The notes under the pieces are model-generated. The model was not told the DNA's origin. It saw only the letters and a list, made by a program, of their open reading frames with translations, and ran no database searches. Of a DNA stretch of 26,359 nt, positions 18,525 through 26,359 are shown one piece after another. Position 1 is the first letter of the stretch. The number at the start of each line of letters is the position of its first letter. The translations under genes were made by a program, and so were the position numbers. This DNA is from a virus, in the IMG/VR virus record IMGVR_UViG_3300024317_000015, positions 1 to 26,359 of that record; one strand, 5' to 3'.

Positions 18525-21097
18525 CAGGGTGGTCCCCCGTCAAAATTGTAGTCGAAGTCATCATCGAATGCGCCGACACGATACAACCGGAACTGGTAGT
18601 GTTGCCATGAAACAAGGCCACCTCTTACCGATTCCAATTGGAACCAATAAGACGGCAGTTCACCGTCTGCGGTGTCCATGGTGCTATCGTAAGTCCACGA
18701 TGTACCGGTGATGCCGGTCACGGTTCGGAGCAACGTTGTTGGTTCTGGGTCGGCCCCATCGTAAACGCGGACGGTGTAGGTGGTGCCGGATTCCGGCCCG
18801 GTGCTGCCGGCTGAATGTTCGAGTAAGAAGTTGGCCTGTGTGATCCTGTCACGGTGCGACCATGTCAGTTCCCGATCACCGGCCGTAGACACCATGCTTA
18901 ATTCATACGGAGTACCATTCACCTTCAGGTCGCCCGGTGGATAGGGACGCCCCTGCCGGCCGCCGATCGGCACCTCGTCCGTGTCTGCCAGAGAGGCGTC
19001 AAGCTGTTCGCTGGAGGTACGGGTGAGAAGTTTGACCTGAACGATTTCGCTGGTTGAGTAGTCGCGGAAATCTGTCGTTGGTGCGTGGCTTTGAAACCAG
19101 ATCTTGTCGCCCTTTTTGAACTCATGCAGGACCGTATCAATGCAGCCACGCGCGACAGTCAACTCACTGCCAGTGAAATCGATGTCATCAAGGCGGCAGT
19201 ATTCCTGAACGGCCGGATCAGCCCGACTGACGAGCACGATCGGCGTGCCGATCGCCGCTGTCACCAACTCCATCGAACTGCCGCCCGTAAAGTTGAACAC
19301 CGTGTCGCGCAGCCCGATGTTATCGGCTAATTCGGCACCGGCATCGAACCCGGCGATATTGCGTTCAACAAAAGCCGATTCCGATGTTGTCTTGCTTGAG
19401 ACGACGTAGTCCATCGCCGCGCCACCGGGCTGTTCGGCGAAGATCTTGACAACGCCGGTATCCGCCGTGACAGCCGCTAGCTCAGCCGGCGGCAGGTTCT
19501 CACTGAGATCGAGGTAGGTCATCTCCCCGACCAACTTCTCAGAGATAACCCTTGCGGAGCGGTTGGGTGGTATCCAGAAGCTTCGCTGTGGTGTTACAAA
19601 GCTGGTCGCGGGCAAGCCAAACACATCCTGCACCGCGATAACCGTGATCGTGTTGTCCTCAAGCGGCCCTTCCTCGATCTCTCCTATCCGTAGGATCAAG
19701 TTGCCGATGCCACGGGACGGTGCGCTGATCCGGATCACGTCACCCGGAGAAAACGAGAACCCAACCCGATCGAACTTGATTCGCATCCGGCGCACATCAG
19801 CCGAGTTAGCCTGTAAATCCCGCTGCGCCAGCCGCATCGCGAGAGCCGGTGTCGGCACACCGAGATAGTCAACGCTGGTCGAGATCATCGTGCCGAGTGA
19901 TTGGAACGAGGCGATATTCTGAACTCTGACCTGACCCTTCCGCCCACTGATCGGGTCGATGTAGTTAACGATGATCTCGTTGTAGGTCGTGTCGGACGAA
20001 CTCGACTCGTCCTCAATGATCTCAAGCATACCATTTTCAAAGGTATAAACTTCCAACGCGTTTGGATCGTAATCAAAGCGGATCAAACGTAGTTTGAGTA
20101 ACCCGGTTTGTCGGTCAATGTAAACAACCCCACCAATCGTGTTGACGATAATCTGGACAAACCTGTCGATATCCTCCTGGCGGTTCCACCGGATGCAGAT
20201 CCCAAAGCCTTCGTTAAGAAGCACCTCTGCTGCATTCGTAAAACTTGCCTCATCGATAAAGGATCGCGGCATCCCGCGACCCCAGATATTGTTTGTGGCG
20301 CACTCGTATAAGATGTGGGCAGGGTTCATAGCTTTGATGCCACCACCCTGCTGGCTGATCGAGGTGAAACTACCGCGAATCTCATGCACGTCTACCGGCT
20401 CGCCGAACACCAGGGATACCACCAAGCCGCTAACGGTTGCGTCCACCCCGTAAAGCTCATCGCTATGCCCATTGCACACAGCGGCAAAGCGGGAAGCAGT
20501 CTCCTCCGCAGTTGACCCGATCGCCACGTCGTGGCTCGCACCGGTAAGATAGGTAAAGAAGTTCACCTGTTCTTCGCCGATGGCGATGCCGTCCCCTGAA
20601 TGCGGCTGAGTGTTAAAGGTGATCAAGGTTACCGGTGCCGTCTCCATCGGGATCATCGCGAGATCCGGACGCCACACGTCGCCATCCCAACCGGCGGTCT
20701 GGCGATTAACCCGCAGTTTCCACGGCTTCGGGTACGGGTTGTTGCTGCTAATCTGACCGTAGTAAAACAGGGTCGTAACGCCCCGCCATCCGGGTACGGG
20801 GAACCCGCCTTCTATGGCACCGGTAATGATAGAATCAACAACCTGATCCGCTTCACCCATCATCAGTTTGAAGGTGCCGACAATCCCTCCCTCTTTCTGA
20901 TCACCACCAAACAGGTTCGGTTGGTTGATCTGTTGGAAGTCGCTAACTGTGAGGCTGCCTGACCACGCAGAAAGGTCGCCTACCCTGATCGCCGTAAGCT
21001 CGTTCACCGGCCCGCGACCCACGCCCATCTGGACGGCCATCGTATACTTGTAGCCGCTGATCTGTGACTTGCTGCCACCTTTACCGCCGCTGGGCAT
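18524..21097 (-). CDS. Tail tip attachment protein, gpJ-like hub
   Basis: An 857-residue protein at the position and with the composition of the lambda gpJ family. The start (GYKYTMAVQMGVGRGPVNEL) and the PAHILYECATNNIWGRGMPR segment, followed by FTNAAEVLLNEGFGICIRWN, are marks of this central tail hub group. Later come a LIRFDYDPN/YTFENG region, the VRRMRIKFDRVGFSFSPGDV segment and a fibronectin-like end (about 750-857, GDRELTWSHRDRITQANFLL). It forms the tail tip that closes the tube and binds the host. It overlaps the neighbour at 21081 by 17 bases. Confidence 0.88.
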   Translation of the reverse strand: MPSGGKGGSKSQISGYKYTMAVQMGVGRGPVNELTAIRVGDLSAWSGSLTVSDFQQINQPNLFGGDQKEGGIVGTFKLMMGEADQVVDSIITGAIEGGFPVPGWRGVTTLFYYGQISSNNPYPKPWKLRVNRQTAGWDGDVWRPDLAMIPMETAPVTLITFNTQPHSGDGIAIGEEQVNFFTYLTGASHDVAIGSTAEETASRFAAVCNGHSDELYGVDATVSGLVVSLVFGEPVDVHEIRGSFTSISQQGGGIKAMNPAHILYECATNNIWGRGMPRSFIDEASFTNAAEVLLNEGFGICIRWNRQEDIDRFVQIIVNTIGGVVYIDRQTGLLKLRLIRFDYDPNALEVYTFENGMLEIIEDESSSSDTTYNEIIVNYIDPISGRKGQVRVQNIASFQSLGTMISTSVDYLGVPTPALAMRLAQRDLQANSADVRRMRIKFDRVGFSFSPGDVIRISAPSRGIGNLILRIGEIEEGPLEDNTITVIAVQDVFGLPATSFVTPQRSFWIPPNRSARVISEKLVGEMTYLDLSENLPPAELAAVTADTGVVKIFAEQPGGAAMDYVVSSKTTSESAFVERNIAGFDAGAELADNIGLRDTVFNFTGGSSMELVTAAIGTPIVLVSRADPAVQEYCRLDDIDFTGSELTVARGCIDTVLHEFKKGDKIWFQSHAPTTDFRDYSTSEIVQVKLLTRTSSEQLDASLADTDEVPIGGRQGRPYPPGDLKVNGTPYELSMVSTAGDRELTWSHRDRITQANFLLEHSAGSTGPESGTTYTVRVYDGADPEPTTLLRTVTGITGTSWTYDSTMDTADGELPSYWFQLESVRGGLVSWQHYQFRLYRVGAFDDDFDYNFDGGPP

Positions 21098-21287
21098 CGG
21101 CTTCTTCTCGTAGGGCTACCTCGACCACAACCATCCCTAATGGATCTCCGGTCGCTTCAACCTCCTCTATCGATATGCCGTTGGTGACAAAATCGGACCA
21201 GCTAAACCCGTGCGCGGCAAACCACAAGCGGGGTTCCCGGTTACACATCCCGGCTGCCCTTAGATGGCGCATGTAGATCCGTGCCAC
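21081..21287 (-). CDS. Small tail-tip associated protein
   Basis: A 68-residue product read from GTG 21287, which overlaps the upstream stop by one base. It has an IYMRHLRAAGMCNREPRLWF start and a EATGDPLGMVVVEVAL end, a pattern I know from short phage proteins lying just before the tail tip gene. The small size and central position suggest a tail assembly factor. It overlaps the gpJ-like start by 17 bases. No metal or catalytic residues are apparent. Confidence 0.65.
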   Translation of the reverse strand: MARIYMRHLRAAGMCNREPRLWFAAHGFSWSDFVTNGISIEEVEATGDPLGMVVVEVALREEADAQRR

Positions 21288-21535
21288 TACTTCTTGCCCC
21301 CGGCGGTCTTCGTGCGGATCGCTTGGCTGGATAAGTTACCGTAGTACAGTACCATCCAATCCTCTATCCACACATCGCCGAAGATGACCGGCTGCGGCGT
21401 TCCTTCTTCATGTTGCGGAAACTGGAAGTCCTCAAAAGTCGCAGGCTTGACAATGTCGGTCTGCGGCTTCTTCGCGGTCAAAGCCGTAATCGTGTAGCTG
21501 ATGATGAGTAGGGCTAACGCCCAGATAAAGTTCAT
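21287..21535 (-). CDS. Small membrane-segment tail assembly protein
   Basis: An 82-residue protein. Residues about 1-20 (MNFIWALALLIISYTITALT) are hydrophobic, followed by KKPQTDIVKPATFEDFQFPQ and a charged C-terminus. This N-terminal helix plus 'K-P ... F-P-x-x-E-G-T' layout recalls small membrane-located proteins near tail tip genes in alphaproteobacterial phages, which may help insertion of the tail tip. It starts exactly where the upstream BR0599-type gene ends. Confidence 0.6.
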   Translation of the reverse strand: MNFIWALALLIISYTITALTAKKPQTDIVKPATFEDFQFPQHEEGTPQPVIFGDVWIEDWMVLYYGNLSSQAIRTKTAGGKK

Positions 21536-22398
21536 TAGAACACCGGTTGACCGTCAAAGGGATTCCGGCCAGGGGTATGCGGGAACCCTCCGAAGTTGCC
21601 AAGGTTGTTAAACTTGTTGACGCAAGTATCAACGACGCGATCACAGCCAGGGAAAACCGAGATCGGGTCACCGACATCCAACCCGGCGGGCATCCCTATC
21701 ACGGTAATCTGATCACCGACATGCGTGATGACCATACGGCGTTCGAGCACCCCCGAAGGAATGTGGTATTCAACAAAGCCGCCGTCGAACCAACCATCCG
21801 AGTCTATCGGAAATCCGGAAGCGGTAATCGTCAACCCGCTAATGCCAGTGACCGTTGCGTTCACCCGAAACAACTCGCGATCAACCTTGCACGTATTCGT
21901 CGCATATAAGACGTGTGGACAGTTACGCTGGTAGCCATACCGTAGCCCGCCACGCTGGAACGACGCCGCCAGCATTGCACAGGTGATCTTGGCCTCAACC
22001 TCGTCCACCTGTAAGATCCCATTGACGGTCCCGATCCACGTTATCACTGCCTCGGATACCACTGGCGTCATGCCATCGATGTCGGTTATATCGCCTACAT
22101 GGGCGCGGCGTAGTCGCAGCCACACCGTATCGGATGGCAGCGTGCCGAAGTAACGCAACTGCTGGCAGAACTCCTCCTCGATCGGCATCGTGATAACCAG
22201 AGTGGTACTCTGCGCCTCACTGCTAAGACGGATAGCCTCGTGCCGGATCGGCACTGCCTTCCATTCAACCTCGTTATGCCAGACATTCCGATCTGAACCG
22301 TTGTAGCGCCAGTAGTAATCCGCTCCGTCTGACGTGCGAATGAACTCGAAAAGCTCAATCGGTCGCCCGGAGAACCGTGATACTTCAAAGTCGCTCAT
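21535..22398 (-). CDS. BR0599/DUF2163-type tail protein
   Basis: A 287-residue protein. The pattern EFIRTSDGADYYWRYNGSDR at the start and CPHVLYATNTCKVDRELFRV at about 166-185 (two Cys close together), then FPGCDRVVDTCVNKFNNLGN with two more Cys, match the conserved Cys-containing signature of the phage BR0599 (DUF2163) family. The family lies between the tape measure and gpJ-type genes in siphophages and GTAs, likely a tail hub/baseplate component, and the Cys may bind an iron-sulfur cluster as in the lambda gpL group. ATG 22398 overlaps the upstream stop (ATGA). Confidence 0.85.
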   Translation of the reverse strand: MSDFEVSRFSGRPIELFEFIRTSDGADYYWRYNGSDRNVWHNEVEWKAVPIRHEAIRLSSEAQSTTLVITMPIEEEFCQQLRYFGTLPSDTVWLRLRRAHVGDITDIDGMTPVVSEAVITWIGTVNGILQVDEVEAKITCAMLAASFQRGGLRYGYQRNCPHVLYATNTCKVDRELFRVNATVTGISGLTITASGFPIDSDGWFDGGFVEYHIPSGVLERRMVITHVGDQITVIGMPAGLDVGDPISVFPGCDRVVDTCVNKFNNLGNFGGFPHTPGRNPFDGQPVF

Positions 22399-25373
22399 GT
22401 CGGGATGGTGAAGTTGCAGAAGACCGTTTCAAACATCACACCACGTAAGTGGATCGTCGCTATTCCACCCGCCTCAACGATAGTCGGGATTAACCAATGT
22501 GACTCCCGTTCGGCGTCGGAAACTCCACCAAAGTCATCATCATGGTGCAGCACGCAGGTCTTCTCGTAAACCTGCACAGCCAATTCGGCCGCAGGATTGT
22601 AGTCGAACACCCGCACCCTGGCATTCCAATACTTGTACCAATCGGGGTCTGACGAACCCGCACGATAGGAATGATCGGAAAACCCAACCATGATGAATAC
22701 AATCCAGAAATGGCCGTTGGTGCGTGGAATGGCGTTAATCTGGTGATCGTAATGATCGCCGCCCCCTACACTGTCATCCGACATGTAGGTGTACTCATCA
22801 AGGAAGGGGATCGCTGGTGCTCCTGTTGCAAGTTGCCAGTTAGCGTTATCGTACTGGTAACCCGGCGTCGGGATACCATAGTTAGCACCGCTGATCAAAG
22901 TACCGGTGATGCCGTTAAAGTCATTCATGTGGTCAAGTGGGATCTTCAACATGACCCCTAGCGGCCATGCTGGTTGGATTACGTCATGCACTTCCACGCA
23001 CACAAGGCTTCCTCCCGATGCCTCTTGATCGAGGTAAGGACGATTGAAGTAGATGTACATGACAAGTCGGCCGATACCGGGGAGGATGATCCCGATATTA
23101 TTGTTGAGATCATTCAGCGAGCCGTGATTTTGATAAAAGTGGTATGAAAGATTGTGGTTATTGCAAATTGGATAAAACATGGTAGTACGGATTCTACATG
23201 GACCCAAACCTCCCCAGCCAGTCAGATTGTAGGTGCCCCCCAGAAGATCGGAAATAGGCGGTAATACACCAAAGCAACCATCAAACGCGCCAAGGGCGAA
23301 ATACCCCATATACGTTAGGACCGTCGCGTCATCGTGAACATCGAAAATACGAAGCCCATTAGCATAAGGTGGACCGAGTAATGCCGAATAGTAAACCGCA
23401 CCCACCACCGTCAGCGATCCATCCGCCGCCGGCTTCATCAATACCCACCAATTCTGAAACGTCGAACTAATCTGGTAATTCGTATGAACGAGAACGTATC
23501 TCCCCTGTCTGACGGGGTTGCCGAACACCGACGCAGCGGCACCCGTAGCACCGGCGATCGCACTGCCATGCCAAGCGTTGATAGCTGTCCTTAGCCCTGC
23601 CCAGGTAAGTGTGTTCAAAAGAACCCCGGTGGGGCCGTAGACGAGCAAATTCGTAGTTACGCCCACCGCTAGGTATGAATTGCCGAACTCATCCAGCCGG
23701 TCAGGCGAGAACCCACCATTAGCGTAATTGGAGAGACCGGTATCGGCAAACCACTGGAAGTCATGCAAGCAGATATCATGCGTGGGTGGTTCGGGATCGA
23801 CAGGAGGAGGACCGACCTCGTCCCCAAGCCCGTAACCAACCCCGGTACGAAACACTGCGTTTACCGTCGTCACGCCTTGCGTGTCGATTGGGTGGACAAA
23901 TTCAACGCTATCCTGGTCGAGCCGGGAGAATGTCAGGAAGCTGATCCGCTGCACGTCCTGCGGCCGAATCAGTCTCCCAGGCGCAGAATCAAGTGCAAGC
24001 TGTTCGGTTTCCCCCTCGCTACCACTAATCGCGGCTGCGGTGATCCTGCGATAGAGACGGGTGCCGTCTCGCAATTGGATGACGATATATTCGCGATGCA
24101 GAAACGGCCCGCCCATGTCGGTATAGCCGCAACGCTTTACCTCCATCGTTGTATCGTCAGGCTCTATCGGCGCGACGATCTCGAAATCCATCATACCGGA
24201 GGGCAACCACAGCGGCAGCCGGCGTCCCATCAACGTGTAGAACAAACCGCGCAGCCGCCAATGTGCTGCGCGACCTTTCGCGAACCATGCGAACTCTTGA
24301 TGGGTAAAGCCTGTAACGTCGTAGAGGACTGGAATGCCGGTATCATTGTCGAGCGCAAACCATTTGCGATCGTAACGCACTGCCAAATCGAGTTCGTTGG
24401 TATCCTCCTGCAAGACATAATTGCCGTTAAAGATGCCAAGGTTAGACACGGCGTTTGACCGATTCGGTTCTAATGACTGAAACCGTATCCGTACCTCCGC
24501 AGTGCGATCGGCTCGCCGCCCAAAGTCTGGCTGGCTCTCAAGCTTACATTTCTTGACCGGCAACACTCGTGTACCGATCGGCCAACTGCCGCTGATTGGC
24601 GCGGCCAATGACAGAGACTCGACCTCACCGTCATACCCGGCAATCTCGACCAACTCATAAGTGAAGGGATCAAGATTGGCGAGGATCGCGTACCGACACG
24701 TCTGAAGTTCGGTGTAGTTGGTGGGCACGTAGATCGTGGTATCGCCACCGGAAGCCGCTATCCGAAGGTGACAGACATCGTGCCAAAGGGGCACATAAAT
24801 CGGCGAACCGGCCGTAGCCATCGTCAACAGGTCGAGGTAGGTCCGCTCTGGACCGGTAAGCATGTAGCTGTATTCGAGCCGCTGCCGTGGGCTGATCCGC
24901 AGGCTCATGCGTTGCTCTCTCGCCATCGGCGATTCGGCAATACTCGTCATCCACTCCAACGTCTCGCTCTGACCACCTCGCCAGTTCGGGCGCAGCGTCC
25001 ACACTGCCAGCTTCTCTAGTGACTCAAACGAGTAAATGACGAGGTTGCCGTCGTTCTGGAGCGACAGGTAGGCACCCTCATTGTCCGCTGTATCACTCGC
25101 CCACAGCGGGTCTTCATCGGCGTAGATGACGAGGTTACCGTCCCGCTGCATCATCAGCTTGGTGGCACCCTGGTCTTCGGTAGGCGTTGCCCACAGGACG
25201 GTAGACGGCAACTGCAACAGAACCAGATTGCCCTGCCGTTGGAACTGCAACCGGAAAGCCCCATTCGGGCTGTCCACCCACTGGCCCGGATACATCGTCG
25301 AGCCATTGGGCAAGGCGGTCTTGTTGCCGAATGCCGACGACACTACGGTATCGGTTGCCCACAGTGCCGGCAT
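22395..25373 (-). CDS. Tail protein with N-terminal bulb-type lectin domain
   Basis: A 992-residue, unusually long tail protein. Residues about 1-120 contain three B-lectin repeats, with QRDGNLVIY at 76-84, QNDGNLVIY at 106-114 and a degenerate QRQGNLVLL at 45-53 (consensus Q-x-D-x-N-x-V-x-Y for mannose binding). Residues about 130-520 (WMTSIAESPMAREQRMSLRI through the VGYGL segment) look like the distal-tail protein that normally stands between tape measure and BR0599-type genes. A Pro-rich linker (GPPPVDPEPPTHD) and a 450-residue C-terminal domain of unknown type follow. It may be the tail's carbohydrate-binding adhesin. Confidence 0.8.
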   Translation of the reverse strand: MPALWATDTVVSSAFGNKTALPNGSTMYPGQWVDSPNGAFRLQFQRQGNLVLLQLPSTVLWATPTEDQGATKLMMQRDGNLVIYADEDPLWASDTADNEGAYLSLQNDGNLVIYSFESLEKLAVWTLRPNWRGGQSETLEWMTSIAESPMAREQRMSLRISPRQRLEYSYMLTGPERTYLDLLTMATAGSPIYVPLWHDVCHLRIAASGGDTTIYVPTNYTELQTCRYAILANLDPFTYELVEIAGYDGEVESLSLAAPISGSWPIGTRVLPVKKCKLESQPDFGRRADRTAEVRIRFQSLEPNRSNAVSNLGIFNGNYVLQEDTNELDLAVRYDRKWFALDNDTGIPVLYDVTGFTHQEFAWFAKGRAAHWRLRGLFYTLMGRRLPLWLPSGMMDFEIVAPIEPDDTTMEVKRCGYTDMGGPFLHREYIVIQLRDGTRLYRRITAAAISGSEGETEQLALDSAPGRLIRPQDVQRISFLTFSRLDQDSVEFVHPIDTQGVTTVNAVFRTGVGYGLGDEVGPPPVDPEPPTHDICLHDFQWFADTGLSNYANGGFSPDRLDEFGNSYLAVGVTTNLLVYGPTGVLLNTLTWAGLRTAINAWHGSAIAGATGAAASVFGNPVRQGRYVLVHTNYQISSTFQNWWVLMKPAADGSLTVVGAVYYSALLGPPYANGLRIFDVHDDATVLTYMGYFALGAFDGCFGVLPPISDLLGGTYNLTGWGGLGPCRIRTTMFYPICNNHNLSYHFYQNHGSLNDLNNNIGIILPGIGRLVMYIYFNRPYLDQEASGGSLVCVEVHDVIQPAWPLGVMLKIPLDHMNDFNGITGTLISGANYGIPTPGYQYDNANWQLATGAPAIPFLDEYTYMSDDSVGGGDHYDHQINAIPRTNGHFWIVFIMVGFSDHSYRAGSSDPDWYKYWNARVRVFDYNPAAELAVQVYEKTCVLHHDDDFGGVSDAERESHWLIPTIVEAGGIATIHLRGVMFETVFCNFTIPT

Positions 25374-25374
25374 G

Positions 25375-26359
25375 TCAGCCCTTCACGATCGAACGAACCG
25401 TGGCGGCATTCTTGATCAGATGCTGCACCACGATCTTCTCGCCGGCTGACGACGACATTGCATGTGGGATGCGCTGCGGGTCATCAACCAACACCGACCG
25501 GATGTTGATGTCACTGCCGCCACCACCGTTGAAGATGTGCCGTGGATCGGATCGAGTCAGCACCTCCTCACCGCGTTGCAGGATCGCGGCCTGCTCGTTG
25601 ACACCCATCCCGACCACTGATCCTCTGTGGTAGCGAGGTGCATTGTCCCACCACGATGCCGGTGCCAATGCCGGGACACCGGCACCCCCGACGACGCCAC
25701 CACGATGGAAGAAGAGAGCGCTGACGCTTGGGCTTAGGGTGGAGACCGCTACCGGTGCCGCCGTCGAAGCGGTACTGCTAATGGTAGCCCCCGCGAGGTT
25801 CGCGCCCGTCTGAGAGCCGAACCCTAACAGTTTACCGAAGAACCCGGAGATGCCGCTGCCGGCCGCACCACTACCACCAGTGTCAACACCGAACAGACTC
25901 GACGCCAGTTTGGCGGCCTCGGCCTTGAGGATGTAGTTCGCGATGTCTTTCAGCAACTGCGCGAACAGGTTGGCACCGGCATTCTTGACCGCTGTTAAAA
26001 CGTCCTTCCACTGCCCGGTTTTCGCGATGACGTTGCCGATCGACTGAGCCACGGTATCGAATGCGGTCGCGATGCCGGTACTAAGCGACCCGGTAAACGT
26101 GTCCTTCAAACCCTTCCAGAACGGGTCAATGTACTGCGCTTCCGCTCGGAACTTTTTCGCCTCTGCTGTCAATTCAGCAATTTTCGTCGGGCTTAAATTA
26201 TTTTGCGTTTGGATGTATTTTTCGATCGCCTCGGCAGCTTTAAGGCTCGCCTCTTTCGTGAGATCGAACGCCTCTTTCTGCAACCGTAGTTTCTCGGTGA
26301 GATCAATAGCACCGAGATCGTACAGCCGATCAGCACTCGAAACGAGAGCCTGCCGAGTT
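25375..26359 (-). CDS. Tape measure protein, C-terminal part (cut by window edge)
   Basis: The frame is open to the right edge without a stop, so the N-terminal part lies beyond 26359. The visible 328 residues contain a helical Ala-rich region (EAIEKYIQTQNNL), FKGL-type FTGSLSTGIATAFDTVAQSI, hydrophobic helices, a Gly-rich segment (GAAGSGISGFFGKLLGFGSQ), and the typical tape measure end (FHRGGVVGG, ILQRGEEVLTRSDPRHI, FNGGGG). The tape measure sets tail length and passes into the membrane on DNA ejection. The stop is one base from the start of the lectin-tail gene. Siphovirus morphology is inferred from it. Confidence 0.9.
   Translation of the reverse strand, partial: TRQALVSSADRLYDLGAIDLTEKLRLQKEAFDLTKEASLKAAEAIEKYIQTQNNLSPTKIAELTAEAKKFRAEAQYIDPFWKGLKDTFTGSLSTGIATAFDTVAQSIGNVIAKTGQWKDVLTAVKNAGANLFAQLLKDIANYILKAEAAKLASSLFGVDTGGSGAAGSGISGFFGKLLGFGSQTGANLAGATISSTASTAAPVAVSTLSPSVSALFFHRGGVVGGAGVPALAPASWWDNAPRYHRGSVVGMGVNEQAAILQRGEEVLTRSDPRHIFNGGGGSDINIRSVLVDDPQRIPHAMSSSAGEKIVVQHLIKNAATVRSIVKG

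Noticed and set aside
23763-24458. A 231-residue rightward ORF across the lectin-tail gene
   Set aside because: It is antisense to a continuous 992-residue protein with clear motifs; its codon order matches a shadow.

Overview
The window looks like part of a temperate, siphovirus-type phage or prophage of an alphaproteobacterium. Several lines point there: a GapR (DUF2312) homologue, a family typical of alphaproteobacteria; a tail module of the BR0599/DUF2163, DUF2793 and lambda gpJ-like types; a GH24 lysozyme; a tyrosine integrase with an excisionase-like partner; and tightly packed short genes joined by ATGA/GTGA overlaps. No ribosomal, tRNA or core host gene is visible. Capsid and terminase genes would lie outside the window. 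The assignment rests on reading protein motifs, not on database searches.

Layout. (1) 1-500: GGCA-rich tandem repeats, a small rightward ORF and a tandem pair of UUCG hairpin terminators. (2) 504-1761: a leftward operon of four small genes with a recognisable sigma70-type promoter. (3) 1762-2152: non-coding, with a 49-bp tandem repeat. (4) 2153-4853: a leftward early-type operon, from a promoter/operator at 4798-4853 through five short genes and a RadA-like ATPase to two exported or membrane 'moron-like' proteins that share a duplicated leader and hairpin. (5) 4860-6400: a dense control region with GGAGAAAT direct repeats, two perfect DnaA boxes plus relatives, ATTGTCGCA repeats, several perfect palindromes and a 22-bp iteron-like array; two paralogous 87-90 aa proteins of unknown function are embedded in it. 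(6) 6426-8959: a rightward operon encoding GapR-like and ParB-like proteins, small conserved phage proteins and an excisionase-like HTH protein. (7) 8948-10410: leftward integrase and its upstream region. (8) 10411-11246: short rightward phage genes. (9) 11248-about 12663: a TnpB-only IS200/IS605-type element. (10) 12680-15213: leftward lysis-side genes (small membrane protein, peptidoglycan-binding peptide, proline-rich protein, GH24 lysozyme, membrane-anchored protein), interrupted by an oppositely oriented HNH-AP2 homing-type endonuclease. (11) 15210-26359: leftward tail module running from the tape measure (cut by the window edge) through the tail tip and hub to appendage proteins.

How the parts may work together. 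The late leftward genes build the tail and lyse the host. The integrase and excisionase-like protein handle integration and excision. The 4.8-6.4 kb region looks like the regulatory and possibly replication centre: the same 13-bp palindrome (CAAACTCGGTTTG) sits once just inside the leftward promoter and four times upstream of gapR-parB, so one DNA-binding protein could coordinate both divergent operons. The main novelty candidate is this module: DnaA boxes, iterons, a paralogous pair of orphan proteins, GapR and an orphan ParB without a visible ParA. It could be a phage replication or maintenance system. That reading is inference.
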